Source: Pseudobacteriovorax antillogorgiicola (GTDB taxonomy: Bacteria; Bdellovibrionota_B; Oligoflexia; Oligoflexales; CAIYRB01). Taken from it: a DNA stretch of 32,342 nt. Below the pieces are notes generated by a model. It was not told where the DNA came from. It did no database searches and was given only the letters and a program-made list of their open reading frames with translations. The stretch is taken from positions 1 through 32,342 of the forward strand of contig CAMAXT010000025.1 of the NCBI GenBank assembly GCA_945862295.1. The letters run 5' to 3'. Below, piece after piece: positions 8,065 to 16,973 of the stretch (the first letter of the stretch is position 1; the number at the start of each line of letters is the position of its first letter). The translations under genes were made by a program, and so were the position numbers.

Positions 8065-9063
8065 TTAGTGTGCTTTTTTATCTGCCGGATCATCTGCTAT
8101 GACGGTAACAGCTGCTTTATCAGTCACGAAATTGCCACCAGCAACGACAATGGCTGCGCCATCATCGATTCCTTCTAGGATTTCAGCGGTGTCACTGTCG
8201 ACTAGTGCGAATTTAACAGGCGTTCGTTTGGCAGTCGCGTTTTCAATGACAAAAACATATGTGCCCTGATCTGTGATATTTAACGCCGCACTTGAGACCA
8301 GCATCCGCATTTTAGGTTCTAAATCCACTTGAACTCTGGCAATCATGCCGACTCGCCATTTGTGATCTTTGTTTTCCACTTCGATGACAGCGCTTCCGCG
8401 CCCTGAAACTGAGTCGGCTGCGCGGGCAATACTGACGATCTTACCGAGACGTTTTTCCTCGCCGACAAAAAGAGAGGCGACAGCATTTTCGTCGATCGAT
8501 ACCCACTCAGATGTTGAGAGATAGATGGTCGTCCTGAGGAAGTCATCGTCGACAACGGTAACTACTGGCGTGGTGGGTGTTATTTGCGCACCAATATTCT
8601 TCACCATCCAGCGCCCAACCCAACCATTTATTGGACTAACAACTGGCATGTTGAGGAACGTTTCACCGGGATCATTTCTGTCCATGCGGAAAAGAACGGT
8701 TCCGACTTTAACGGCTTCGCCTTCTTTTGGACCAATGTAAGTTAGGCGTCCAGTCACTTTTGTGTAGACTTCCGCTTGGCTTCGCCCATCTAACGGTGCA
8801 GTGATACTTACTGAGCGAGGTGCCATTGCCCGAGTGGCAGTATTTACCTTAACGGCAACTGGACCAGCATCCCGTCGACCACTGCCACCACCTTTGCCTG
8901 GAAGACCTTTTTTCGCTGCGGGAACTTCTGCGGATTTTTCTCCATCTTTTTTCGGTCCGGTACTGGCCGCATCTGTGGTGCCTTTTTTGTCACAAGCAAC
9001 GCAGCTAAGTGCGATTGATACGCACGCAGCAAGTAGTCGAAGTTTGCCTAACTTTGTTTTCAT
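8065..9063 (-). CDS. RND periplasmic adaptor lipoprotein (HlyD/MFP family)
   Basis: A 332-residue membrane fusion protein that links the RND permease to the TolC-type channel. The leader ends in a lipobox with Cys24 (LSCVAC), so it is probably anchored in the inner membrane. A Lys/Gly/Ala-rich linker (about residues 25-70) follows. Then come the lipoyl halves (GRLTYIGPKEGEAVKVGTVL and a later SPINGWVG segment), beta-barrel and membrane-proximal domains to the C-terminus. The alpha-helical hairpin between the lipoyl halves is almost absent (only a short NDPGE turn). This is a compact adaptor variant rather than a long-hairpin AcrA type. ATG 9061-9063 has an AGGG ribosome site. It lies between the channel gene and the permease gene. 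Confidence 0.88.
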   Translation of the reverse strand: MKTKLGKLRLLAACVSIALSCVACDKKGTTDAASTGPKKDGEKSAEVPAAKKGLPGKGGGSGRRDAGPVAVKVNTATRAMAPRSVSITAPLDGRSQAEVYTKVTGRLTYIGPKEGEAVKVGTVLFRMDRNDPGETFLNMPVVSPINGWVGRWMVKNIGAQITPTTPVVTVVDDDFLRTTIYLSTSEWVSIDENAVASLFVGEEKRLGKIVSIARAADSVSGRGSAVIEVENKDHKWRVGMIARVQVDLEPKMRMLVSSAALNITDQGTYVFVIENATAKRTPVKFALVDSDTAEILEGIDDGAAIVVAGGNFVTDKAAVTVIADDPADKKAH

Positions 9064-9115
9064 GACATCCCTTTTAAGATCTAAATGGCTACGGAAATAT
9101 CGTTAAAAGACAGTG

Positions 9116-10471
9116 TTACAGTTTTTCAAGAATGTCGAGAGCTCGCACACCACGGGCTTCTGCCAAAGCGATTATTGCGCCAGCGATGTTCGAACTTAGG
9201 CGGACTTGATCTAGTTTCAAAATGACCAGTGCATTTTCTGCGGCACTCAAATCCAATGCGGATGCTTGTCCGACTTGGTATCTATTTTGAACTAATTGGA
9301 ACTGCCGAGATACGAGCTTGGCTTGTCCTTGCATGGCTTTGTGCAAAATCTTTGTTTGGGAGATTAAGGTGCGGGCGTAGATCTCACTTTGTTGCATGGA
9401 TTGCTGTATATTTTTTTCGCGCAGATCCAGATCCTGCTTGTCGATTGCTAAGCTTTGGCGCGACAGGCGCGTCATGCCGTTCCAAGGGATATCCCAGGTG
9501 AGTTGTATTTGTCCGGATGCGGCAGGACGAAGCGGCGACCAGTCTCCATCACCAGAATATTCAGCTGCGAGAAGAGTGCCCAAGACGGGTTTCGTGGAAG
9601 CATCGATTGCATTTTCGTCAGCGATAAGTGCGTCGCGAGACGCCAAGATGATTTTTTGGCTTGTTGTTGCTTGTGGAGATTTCTGTTCGATTTCTTTAAT
9701 GAGAGAGTCCCAGTAAGTTGGACTGGCTGCAGTCACATTTCCTTTAGTCACTGAGAAATCTAGATTAGAGTTCGGGTTTTCCGAGTTGATCAATTGCGCG
9801 AGAGTTTGCTTGGCAAGAACAACTTGGTTCAGAGAATTTTGTAATGCGATTTTTGCTTTTCCGACATCGACCTCAGCGGTGATGACATCACTTTCTGACC
9901 TTAAGCCTTGTCGGTAGTTTTTATTTTGTTCTGATAATCGATTTTCACTGATTGTCTTCTGCTCTCTGGAAATTTCGAGAATGCGCTCATTTTTCGAAAT
10001 ATCTTGGTAGGCGCGGATGACGCTCCAAAATATTTTTTCATCAGCTTCTTCTTTGGCTAGATCCTGCAATTTTAGCTGACTTAAAGCTGTGAGTTCCTTT
10101 GCATTCTGGCGGCCAAAATCGATTAAATTATATCGCATCTGCAGGCCGTAGGAATGGATCGTCGACTGCTCTTTGAAACTAGCTGGGCTGTTGTCAGTAC
10201 GCTTCTGCCACCGTGCTCCCCATGCGCCGGATAGACCAAGTGTGGGATCGTTACTAGCATCTACGACGGCTGCATTAATTTTGGCCTGCTCTTGTTTTAA
10301 CGCCGCTCGCTTCGCATCCAAAGACTGAGCGAGTGCCTGACTAACGGCGCCATTTAATGTCAACGGAGTCGATTGACCCAAAGAAATTGAGGGCTGAAAA
10401 AGAAACATAATAAAAACGTATTTGACCGATTGAAGGCAACTCTTGTAAGTGCGAAAGCAGTTTGTCAACAA
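9116..10471 (-). CDS. TolC-family outer-membrane efflux protein
   Basis: An outer-membrane channel with two long coiled-coil repeats, for export with the adaptor and RND permease downstream. Start choice is uncertain. The frame is open to GTG 10543, but that would give an over-long leader. TTG at 10469-10471 follows AAGGA and yields a basic N-terminus then KYVFIMFLFQPSISLGQ, a sensible signal peptide. The mature protein begins STPLTLNGAVSQALAQS, the usual amphipathic start of the family. Internal repeats show the heptad patterns LDAKRAALKQEQAKINAAVV and ENALVILKLDQVRLSSNIAG. It ends in ALDILEKL. The gap to the adaptor gene is 52 bp. A weak -10 (TATGAG, 10543-10548, minus strand) and a -35 (TTGTTT, 10568-10573) with a 19-bp spacer lie upstream and would agree with the TTG start. 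Confidence 0.85.
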   Translation of the reverse strand: MLTNCFRTYKSCLQSVKYVFIMFLFQPSISLGQSTPLTLNGAVSQALAQSLDAKRAALKQEQAKINAAVVDASNDPTLGLSGAWGARWQKRTDNSPASFKEQSTIHSYGLQMRYNLIDFGRQNAKELTALSQLKLQDLAKEEADEKIFWSVIRAYQDISKNERILEISREQKTISENRLSEQNKNYRQGLRSESDVITAEVDVGKAKIALQNSLNQVVLAKQTLAQLINSENPNSNLDFSVTKGNVTAASPTYWDSLIKEIEQKSPQATTSQKIILASRDALIADENAIDASTKPVLGTLLAAEYSGDGDWSPLRPAASGQIQLTWDIPWNGMTRLSRQSLAIDKQDLDLREKNIQQSMQQSEIYARTLISQTKILHKAMQGQAKLVSRQFQLVQNRYQVGQASALDLSAAENALVILKLDQVRLSSNIAGAIIALAEARGVRALDILEKL

Positions 10472-10792
10472 GCGTTGCCATCCTTCTGTGTCCGGTTGAA
10501 TTGAAGATCCATTGTAGCATGTTTGGCCTTTTAGTTTAGGCACTCATACATGAAAAATTGGCTAGCAAAACAATTTAAGATCCGAATAAGACCGATTTGC
10601 TGCTGCAGCGTCATACGGCTAGCAAATGGCCTTTGTTTACTTGTCTGCAATGAGACCGCATGGTAAGCGATTTTTTTTATTCATTTAAAATAATGATATA
10701 ATTACAGGTAGTTATATCGGTGGCTATGATAAATAGTTCAATCACCCGATAAGTATTTATCTGATTACACAAACCTCTAGTACGGACCCGCA
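10472..10792. other. divergent intergenic region between efflux operon and lipoprotein gene
   Basis: About 320 bp without a convincing gene. Toward the efflux operon there is only a weak candidate promoter (10543-10573). Toward the lipoprotein gene there is a perfect TATAAT at 10697-10702 and a TATGAT at 10725-10730, neither with a good -35. The region from 10671 is A/T-rich. No repressor gene (such as TetR) and no strong dyad are visible here. Confidence 0.4.
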
Positions 10793-11782
10793 ATGAGAAT
10801 AATAGATGCGACATACAAGAGTCCGATTGGGTTGGTTGCCCTGCTCCTATTTGTTACAAACTGTAACAGCAGCGAGTTTGGCGCGAACAGCATCGACAAT
10901 GCAGATGGCAAAAAGAAAACAGAAGTAACAGAAAATACTGGCGAGACGCTTGGACAGGTCGAAGGCGAAGATGATAGGGAAAACACGGAAGCGGATCAAT
11001 CTGTAGAAGTGTCGGGAGCGTTCCTAACATGCCAAACTGATGAAGCACTCCCAAAAGCAAACGATAAAGAAATTGGATTTGGTTGTACAGTTTTCGAAAC
11101 GGACGGAAGAAAAAAGGACTTAACTACAGGTAAATTTGAGTTTGTTCTGGAAACAATCTCCGGAGAGAAAAAAGAAGCCAAGTTTGACAAAAACCATGAA
11201 AACTACCACGTAATTAGCAGTGTAGACCTGGTAGCCCTAAACACGTTTAATGTTGGTTATTATCCGGATGACAACAATGAACCGGTATTAAAAGCTAAGA
11301 TCGACAACTGGTATGTAAAAAACCAGGTGGATCTACTTTCAAATGCCCAAGAAAAAGAAACTATATTTGGTAAGGATTTAAATTTTCATATTGGTGACGG
11401 GAATTTCACTGATAACTCGAATAGTGACTGTCCAAAGCAGCTGGAAGGCAAAGACGTTCAAGGTAAAAAGATTGTCATAAAAGTCGAGGTCAAATCTGAA
11501 TATGCCTATATTTCGGCGAATTTGGACGAAATATGCGGCGTTGATCGTTCTAAAAACTACATCATCTACTCTTCCAATAATGGTTCCTGGAACCCACAGA
11601 AGTCAATACCGACCAAAGCAACATCCTTGGATTATGGATCTGTAAAAGTTCGTAAAGGAACCTATTCTTTTGAGATTAGATCAGGTAAATCGAACGATGA
11701 TTTAGACGACTTTGTTGTCGGTAAAATTACTTTTAAGGCCAAGGGTGAAGTCGAGTTCTCTGACCCTGGTGTCGAGAATTAA
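10793..11782 (+). CDS. acidic predicted lipoprotein
   Basis: A 329-residue protein starting ATG 10793. The hydrophobic leader ends in a lipobox-like VTNC, Cys24. Residues about 25-75 are a very acidic, Lys/Glu/Asn-rich low-complexity linker, after which a beta-rich domain follows. Four further Cys (in TCQTD, GCTVF, DCPKQ, EICGV) could form two disulphides, consistent with an exported location. A Lys/Asp/Asn-rich C-terminal half has alternating strands (VKVRKGTYSFEIR and similar), resembling an all-beta sandwich. I do not recognise the family. It has its own promoter region and a gap of 116 bp to the helicase, so it is probably monocistronic. The A/T- and Lys/Asn-rich composition differs from the core genes and may indicate accessory origin. 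Confidence 0.7.
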   Translation: MRIIDATYKSPIGLVALLLFVTNCNSSEFGANSIDNADGKKKTEVTENTGETLGQVEGEDDRENTEADQSVEVSGAFLTCQTDEALPKANDKEIGFGCTVFETDGRKKDLTTGKFEFVLETISGEKKEAKFDKNHENYHVISSVDLVALNTFNVGYYPDDNNEPVLKAKIDNWYVKNQVDLLSNAQEKETIFGKDLNFHIGDGNFTDNSNSDCPKQLEGKDVQGKKIVIKVEVKSEYAYISANLDEICGVDRSKNYIIYSSNNGSWNPQKSIPTKATSLDYGSVKVRKGTYSFEIRSGKSNDDLDDFVVGKITFKAKGEVEFSDPGVEN

Positions 11783-11898
11783 AATTACCGAGATTCGACC
11801 CGACTTTGATACTTCAACCGTAATCTTTACGTTCATTTTCCAGGCCGGCAAGGTATGATGGCTGCTTTCTGCAGCTACCGTGTCCTTAGGAGTGATCC

Positions 11899-14436
11899 AT
11901 GTCGGCCAGATTTCCGTTGAAGATTGAAGCAGGGACAGATACCAGTCCGGATGAACTCCTAAGTCGTTTTCTCAAATACATTGAAGATCAAGAACTCACC
12001 CTCTACCCAGCTCAGGAAGAGGCGATTCTTTCCCTATTCAACGGTGACAACGTCATTCTGTGTACGCCTACAGGATCTGGCAAGTCGTTGGTGGCATTAG
12101 CGCTACACTTTTTGTCTGCAGCTACAGGTAGAAAATCCTATTACACCTGTCCGATTAAAGCACTCGTGAACGAAAAATTCCTAGCACTATGCCGGGTGTT
12201 TGGACCAGATATGGTTGGTATGTCAACTGGTGATGCAACCGTCAACGGTGACGCGCCGATTATTTGCTGTACTGCTGAGATTCTTTCAAACATTGTTTTG
12301 AGGGAAGGTGAAGCGGCTCATGCTCACGATGTCATTATGGATGAGTTTCACTACTACTCGGATCGCGATAGAGGCGTCGCGTGGCAGGTTCCTTTGTTGA
12401 TCTTGGGATACAGCCGATTTTTATTAATGAGTGCGACACTTGGACAGCCGGATTTTTTTAAAACAGTTTTGACGGATCTAACACAAAAACCAACGATTAT
12501 TGTTAAGAGCAATGATCGGCCGGTTCCACTAGAATTTCACTATTCCGAAACTCCTCTGATGCAAACTCTTGTCGGTTTAGTAAATAGCGGCAAGGCGCCT
12601 GTTTACCTGGTGAATTTCACACAACGGGAATGCGCGGAGTATGCACAGAGTTTGCTATCGCTCGATCTGTCAACCAAAGAAGAAAAAAAGAAAATTGGCG
12701 AGGAACTTAAAGGTGAGAAGTTCACTAGCCCTTACGGTAAGGAACTTCGAAAAATCCTAGCCCATGGGATTGGTATCCATCACGCGGGACTTCTACCACG
12801 TTACCGTTTATTGGTCGAAAAACTAGCGCAAAAAGGTCTCTTAAAAGTGATCTGCGGGACTGACACCCTAGGTGTTGGCGTTAATGTTCCCATCCGGTCA
12901 GTGTTGTTTACCAAGCTGTGTAAATTCGATGGTGATAAGACTATTGTTTTGTCGGTCAGAGATTTCCAGCAGATCAGTGGGCGTGCAGGGCGTAAAGGGT
13001 TTGATACCCAAGGTTCTATCGTCGTCCAGGCTCCAGAGCACGTTATCGAGAATTTAGGTCTTGATGCCAAAGCCGGCGGTGATCCTAAGAAACTTCGAAA
13101 AGTAAAAAAGAAGCAGCCCCCTTTGAAAGGTTATGTCCACTGGGACAAGACTACTTTTGAGAAGCTTATTCAGTCGGAGCCCGAAACCTTAAGATCTAGT
13201 TTTCAAATCACGCACGGTATGCTTCTCAATGTTCTTGGTCGTCCGGAAAATGGTTGTGAAGCGATGCAAAAGCTGATCAATGACTGCCATGAATCGGACG
13301 TCATTAAGTCTCGACTTAAAAAGCAGGGTTTTAAACTTTTTCGCTCGTTATACGAACGGAATATAGTTCGCTTCGTCCCAAAGAAGAACGGCAAAGGAAA
13401 GACGGTTGAGCTCAGTATCGACTTGCCAGATGATTTTTCGATATTTCAAGAACTTGCGATTTGGCTTCTTGATACGTTGCCTAAATTAAATCAAGAGAGC
13501 CCTGAATTAGCTTTAGATAAAATCACTTTGATCGAGTCTATCTGTGAAAGCCCCCGAGTTATTTTGCTTGCTCAGTTGAATAAGCTAAAAGGGGAAAAGA
13601 TCGGTGAGCTGAAATCAAATGGTGTTGACTACGATGAACGGATGGCCATTATTGAGGAGTTGACTTGGCCGAAGCCACTTGCTGAGTTTGTCTATCAAAC
13701 TTTCAATGAGTTTCAAACTTTGCATCCATGGCTCGATACCGACAACATCAAACCAAAATCCATAGCGAGAGACATGTATGAACAGTACATGAGCTTTCAT
13801 GAATACGTCAGAGAGTACGGGCTTCAGCGTTCCGAAGGGATTCTGCTGCGGTATTTATCCGAAGTTTATAAGGTCATGATCCAAACCATCCCCGAATCTC
13901 ACCACGATAAAGAATTTATTGATGCGATTGAATTTTTTAGGGCTATCGTTCGTCAAGTCGATAGTAGTTTGGTCGACGAGTGGGAACGAATACAAGACCC
14001 GACTCGCAAGTTGACCTCTGAAATTGCTAGTGAAGACCAACTTAAAGATATCACCCGCAGCGAACGTGGATTCATGGTCTTGGTCCGCAACGGCGTCTTC
14101 CGAATGATGCGAGCGTTATCGCGTGGTCGCTTTGGCGATTTTATGGAATGCATCGACGCCGCTAAACCTGAGGGCGGATTTTGGGGAGAACGAGACGTTG
14201 CCACGATGTTCGACGGTTTCTTTACTGACCACGAGTTCTTGCTGACCGACAAACTATCTCGCGCACCTGAACTACTCCGTATTACCAAGACACCTAATCA
14301 TTGGAATGTAGAGCAAATTCTTACTGACCCAGATGGCAAGAACGATTGGGCATTAAAGCTTCGAGTTGATATTGAGAAGTCGCGAGAGCAACAGGATGTA
14401 TTTTTTACCTTGGTCTCTATTTCTGAAATCAGTTAA
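11899..14436 (+). CDS. Ski2-like DExH-box RNA/DNA helicase (DUF3516-type)
   Basis: An 845-residue superfamily-2 helicase. ATG 11899 follows TAGGAG. RecA-like domain 1 shows Walker A TPTGSGKS (56-63), motif II DEFH (148-151) and motif III MSAT (177-180). RecA-like domain 2 includes HHAGLLPRYR (294-303), TDTLGVGVNVP (321-331) and motif VI QISGRAGRKG (358-367). The order and spacing match Ski2/Mtr4-like helicases, which thread RNA or DNA 3'-5'. The 450-residue C-terminal part is helical and has a Lys-rich linker near 395-410; it resembles the DUF3516 extension of bacterial members. Neighbours (a lipoprotein before, a small secreted protein after) give no hint of partner or pathway. RNA decay or repair is possible; this is inference. 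Confidence 0.85.
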   Translation: MSARFPLKIEAGTDTSPDELLSRFLKYIEDQELTLYPAQEEAILSLFNGDNVILCTPTGSGKSLVALALHFLSAATGRKSYYTCPIKALVNEKFLALCRVFGPDMVGMSTGDATVNGDAPIICCTAEILSNIVLREGEAAHAHDVIMDEFHYYSDRDRGVAWQVPLLILGYSRFLLMSATLGQPDFFKTVLTDLTQKPTIIVKSNDRPVPLEFHYSETPLMQTLVGLVNSGKAPVYLVNFTQRECAEYAQSLLSLDLSTKEEKKKIGEELKGEKFTSPYGKELRKILAHGIGIHHAGLLPRYRLLVEKLAQKGLLKVICGTDTLGVGVNVPIRSVLFTKLCKFDGDKTIVLSVRDFQQISGRAGRKGFDTQGSIVVQAPEHVIENLGLDAKAGGDPKKLRKVKKKQPPLKGYVHWDKTTFEKLIQSEPETLRSSFQITHGMLLNVLGRPENGCEAMQKLINDCHESDVIKSRLKKQGFKLFRSLYERNIVRFVPKKNGKGKTVELSIDLPDDFSIFQELAIWLLDTLPKLNQESPELALDKITLIESICESPRVILLAQLNKLKGEKIGELKSNGVDYDERMAIIEELTWPKPLAEFVYQTFNEFQTLHPWLDTDNIKPKSIARDMYEQYMSFHEYVREYGLQRSEGILLRYLSEVYKVMIQTIPESHHDKEFIDAIEFFRAIVRQVDSSLVDEWERIQDPTRKLTSEIASEDQLKDITRSERGFMVLVRNGVFRMMRALSRGRFGDFMECIDAAKPEGGFWGERDVATMFDGFFTDHEFLLTDKLSRAPELLRITKTPNHWNVEQILTDPDGKNDWALKLRVDIEKSREQQDVFFTLVSISEIS

Positions 14437-14630
14437 TACTACAGGTTTGAATTTTCCTCACCAATTTTGCACTGCGTTTCTGTAGGCTACTATTGTGTAT
14501 TTGAAACCCTACGCCATGCAGTTGTTTTAAAGAAATCACCGGCTTTAAATAGCGCTAATTCATCTATATGAGTTAATTGTTTGTCCTGCTTTTTGCAAAG
14601 AGTGACACAACTTTAAAAAGGAGGTGTCAT

Positions 14631-15044
14631 GTGATCAGAAAATATTTAGTTGTTCTTTTAACTCTCTCCCCGTTGACTGCATTCAGCCAGTCGTCCAATG
14701 AAGGGATAAATCTTAATATCCTTAATTCCGGTGTCGAGGGAAATAACCTCGAGGACTTCATCATTGTGCCTTTTCAGGGAACATGGGTTTCAGGAGCAAA
14801 TACGTTTATCTTCACGGCCGGAGATACGCGTCTTGATGGCAACTGGGTTGCAGGAAATATTATTGGCGGCGGAGGTCAGACCAATCGTTATCTTTGGTTT
14901 CAGAATACAGCGTTGACCGGACAATTTTATTTCGATACAGCGCAAGGACGCCAAGGTCCCATTTTTGTAACTCTTTCTAATTTAAATCGCCGTATGACTT
15001 GGAGGTTTGGCAGTGAGACCACAGTACTCGATAAGGTAAATTGA
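14631..15044 (+). CDS. small secreted hypothetical protein
   Basis: A 137-residue protein. I place the start at GTG 14631, five bases after a near-perfect AAGGAGGT (14618-14625). A longer frame reaches TTG 14577 but lacks this signal. The overlapping ATG 14629 is followed at once by TGA, so it cannot be the start. A signal peptide (KYLVVLLTLSPLTAFS) ends near residue 20. The mature part has Gly/Asn-rich beta-strands (GTWVSGANTFIFTAGD and LDGNWVAGNIIGGGG). The repeated W-V-(S/A)-G pattern suggests a small beta-sandwich or repeat. No family recognised. A hairpin follows the gene (15095-15123), so it is probably expressed alone. Confidence 0.65.
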   Translation: MIRKYLVVLLTLSPLTAFSQSSNEGINLNILNSGVEGNNLEDFIIVPFQGTWVSGANTFIFTAGDTRLDGNWVAGNIIGGGGQTNRYLWFQNTALTGQFYFDTAQGRQGPIFVTLSNLNRRMTWRFGSETTVLDKVN

Positions 15045-15094
15045 ATGCGTTAGCCCCAGATATCGGCTCTGTATTCTTTACTAACGAATCCAAG

Positions 15095-15123
15095 ATGAAG
15101 TATGGCATGATGCCATGCTTCAT
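15095..15123 (+). terminator. strong hairpin between small secreted protein and GST genes
   Basis: ATGAAGTATGGCA, loop TGA, TGCCATGCTTCAT: a 13-bp stem with one G-U type pair. Short outer pairing is possible (ACGA upstream, TCGT downstream). There is no clear U-run, so it could be a Rho-independent-like stop or an RNA-stability element. Confidence 0.5.
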
Positions 15124-15162
15124 TCGTGTTAAAACTTAGTAATTTTTACCGAAGGACCGCTG

Positions 15163-15774
15163 ATGATCACTCTTTATGGTTACAACCGTTCCCGCTGGAT
15201 AAAACCCTATTGGACTTTGAATGAGCTTGGTGTTCCTTTCGAAGCGAAAAATGTTAGGCCGGATTATTTGCATGCCGAGTGTCCGGAGGTCTTGGCTCAC
15301 AACCCGTTCGCAAAGTTGCCGGTGCTTGTGGACGGCGATTTTTATGTTTTTGAGTCGTCCGCGATTTCAACCTATCTAGCAGATAAGTATCCTGAGAAAA
15401 AACCAAGTCCAAAACCAGGATCCCGCGATCGTGCACTATACGACCAATGGATCAGTCTTGCGTCGACAGATCTGGAACAACCACTTTGGCGCATTGCCAA
15501 ACACTCGTTCTTATACCCACCGGAAAAACAGTCGGAGGCTGATAAAATTTTGGCGCGTGAAGATTTTTTGAAGGAGGCTAAGGTGTTAAATGAGTTGATT
15601 ACACCTTTTCTTGTGGGCGGATCTTTTTCCGTTGCCGATATCGTTATGGGTTATACGTTAAATTGGGCCAATGGCTACAAACTCCTGGAAGACTTTCCTA
15701 AACTCAAAAGCTATATTGTAGAACATACCGCTAGGAAGTCCTTTCCTAAGGAGCTATTTCAGGTTGCTCGTTGA
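15163..15774 (+). CDS. glutathione S-transferase family protein
   Basis: A 203-residue cytosolic GST; ATG 15163 follows AAGGA. The thioredoxin-like N-domain has a likely catalytic Ser10 in YGYNRSRW, the cis-Pro in KLPVL (51-55) and the glutathione-binding ESSAI (64-68). The helical C-domain contains the folding motif SVADIVMGYTLNWA. Length and motif order match bacterial GSTs that conjugate or transfer glutathione to electrophiles. Substrate cannot be read from the sequence. The gene ends inside the 3' end of a convergent histidine-kinase gene (29-bp overlap). A neighbour-based role is not suggested. Confidence 0.88.
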   Translation: MITLYGYNRSRWIKPYWTLNELGVPFEAKNVRPDYLHAECPEVLAHNPFAKLPVLVDGDFYVFESSAISTYLADKYPEKKPSPKPGSRDRALYDQWISLASTDLEQPLWRIAKHSFLYPPEKQSEADKILAREDFLKEAKVLNELITPFLVGGSFSVADIVMGYTLNWANGYKLLEDFPKLKSYIVEHTARKSFPKELFQVAR

Positions 15775-16540
15775 GAGCAGAGTCTATAGACGCATACAAT
15801 GCTGTGATATTTACTGGTTTCGAGACGAAGGTGTAAAAGCCATGATCAATGCATCTCTTTTTTTCTGATCCATTAGCGTGTGCTGAAACTGCAATTACTT
15901 TTCCAGAAAAATTCCTTGCCTTTAGTGCCCGCATGGTCTCATATCCGTCTTTTCTCGGCATTTGAAGATCCATGACGATGACTTGTAAATCGTCCAGGTT
16001 TTCAAATGCTAAACACTCATCTCCATCATTTACTACAAAAACATTTGCATTTACATATTCTAGGTAAAGTTTAAGCAGCTGAGCAATATCTGAATGATCT
16101 TCTACGATTAAAATCTTCGCGCTTGAAAAATCAACCGTCTTTGCTTCGACCTTTCCAGAGAGAGTAGGTTGTTTTGAATTATCTTGTTCGTAAGGAATAC
16201 TGATTTCGAACGTGCTACCTTCTCCAACTGCAGAACGAATAAGCTTAACGTCACCGTTATGTTTTTGCGCCAATTTACGGGCTATCGCTAGACCTAGTCC
16301 GCTACCTTCAAATTTGCGTGATGACGCCATATCGACTTGCATGAAGGGATTAAAGATCGAGTCCTGACAATCAAAAGGAATACCCTGTCCTTTGTCCTCA
16401 ATCGTTACTGTAAACCTGTTATTGATATATCCGACCTCAGTCGTAATAGTTCCGGTTTCCGTAAATTTGATAGCATTACCTAAGACATTGCTAATGATCT
16501 GGGTCAAGTGTGTCGCTTCTCCGATCAGTCTTTCAGGCAC
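15746..16540 (-). CDS. N-terminally truncated hybrid histidine kinase (HATPase + receiver)
   Basis: A 264-residue ORF holding only the ATPase and receiver parts of a hybrid sensor kinase. The ATP-binding half shows the N box GNAIKFT (21-27), G1 EDKGQG (48-53) and G2 GSGLGLAIA (79-87). The receiver shows the acidic pair Glu147-Asp148, the phospho-acceptor Asp191 in MDLQMPRKDGYE and Lys241. The His-phosphotransfer helix and any sensor are absent. Codons upstream of GTG 16540 still read as kinase (GLKFESFINTD), until TAG at 16574-16576, after which the sequence is unrelated. The gene was thus cut at about 16577. It may be inactive; a receiver-plus-ATPase remnant acting with another kinase is possible. 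Its 3' end overlaps the convergent GST gene. Confidence 0.75.
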   Translation of the reverse strand: MPERLIGEATHLTQIISNVLGNAIKFTETGTITTEVGYINNRFTVTIEDKGQGIPFDCQDSIFNPFMQVDMASSRKFEGSGLGLAIARKLAQKHNGDVKLIRSAVGEGSTFEISIPYEQDNSKQPTLSGKVEAKTVDFSSAKILIVEDHSDIAQLLKLYLEYVNANVFVVNDGDECLAFENLDDLQVIVMDLQMPRKDGYETMRALKARNFSGKVIAVSAHANGSEKKRCIDHGFYTFVSKPVNITALYASIDSALNEQPEIAP

Positions 16541-16580
16541 GTCCGTATTTATAAATGACTCGAATTTTAGCCCATACTAC

Positions 16581-16600
16581 GCGGGTTTTAATGCACCCGC
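16581..16600. repeat. 20-bp inverted repeat at a gene-remnant junction
   Basis: GCGGGT, eight bases, ACCCGC form a six-bp stem exactly where the truncated histidine kinase coding sequence ends and the kinase-remnant region begins. It could be a terminator-like hairpin or the end of a lost mobile element. No transposase or second copy is visible in the window. Confidence 0.4.
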
Positions 16601-16654
16601 AAATTGCGACTATTAGCGAAATATTGAATATTCAAGGCCAAATGATTTTTAATC

Positions 16655-16973
16655 ATGGACTATGCTGAGGGAGTTAGCCTCAAAGAATTTATCCACATTA
16701 ACTCACCATTAAAAATTGCGACCGCAGTTAGTATCATAGAACAGTTGTTATCTATCATGAGTGTATGTCACCAGAAAAAACTTCATTCATCGCGATATAA
16801 AACCACAGAACATTGTTATTGACGACAATTACCGCATTAAGTTGTTGGATTTTGGTATCGCCCGCGTGACCTCGCTCTCGGATTTGACGCAAACTGGAAC
16901 ATCACTTGGCACACCTGAATATATGGCTTCCGAATTATTCGCAACGAATACCTACGATCCCAGAACCGATATC
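16655..16973 (+). pseudogene. frameshifted, truncated Ser/Thr protein kinase remnant
   Basis: In one frame, 16655 onwards reads MDYAEGVSLKEFI, the hinge and start of the C-lobe of a eukaryotic-type kinase, up to CHQKKL near 16790. The frame then shifts at an A6 run (16775-16780) and the other frame continues with IHRDIKPQN (catalytic loop), DFGIAR and GTPEYMASE. One A fewer would join the two frames. The N-lobe with its P-loop and VAIK lysine is missing; a stop at 16643-16645 precedes. The remainder of the C-lobe is missing after DPRTDI. So it lacks ATP-binding and substrate regions at both ends. The family is clear and inactivity is nearly certain. Confidence 0.78.

Noticed and set aside
10472-10543. 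GTG 10543 as start of the TolC-family gene
   Set aside because: It would place 24 extra polar residues before the signal peptide and overlaps the only candidate -10 element.
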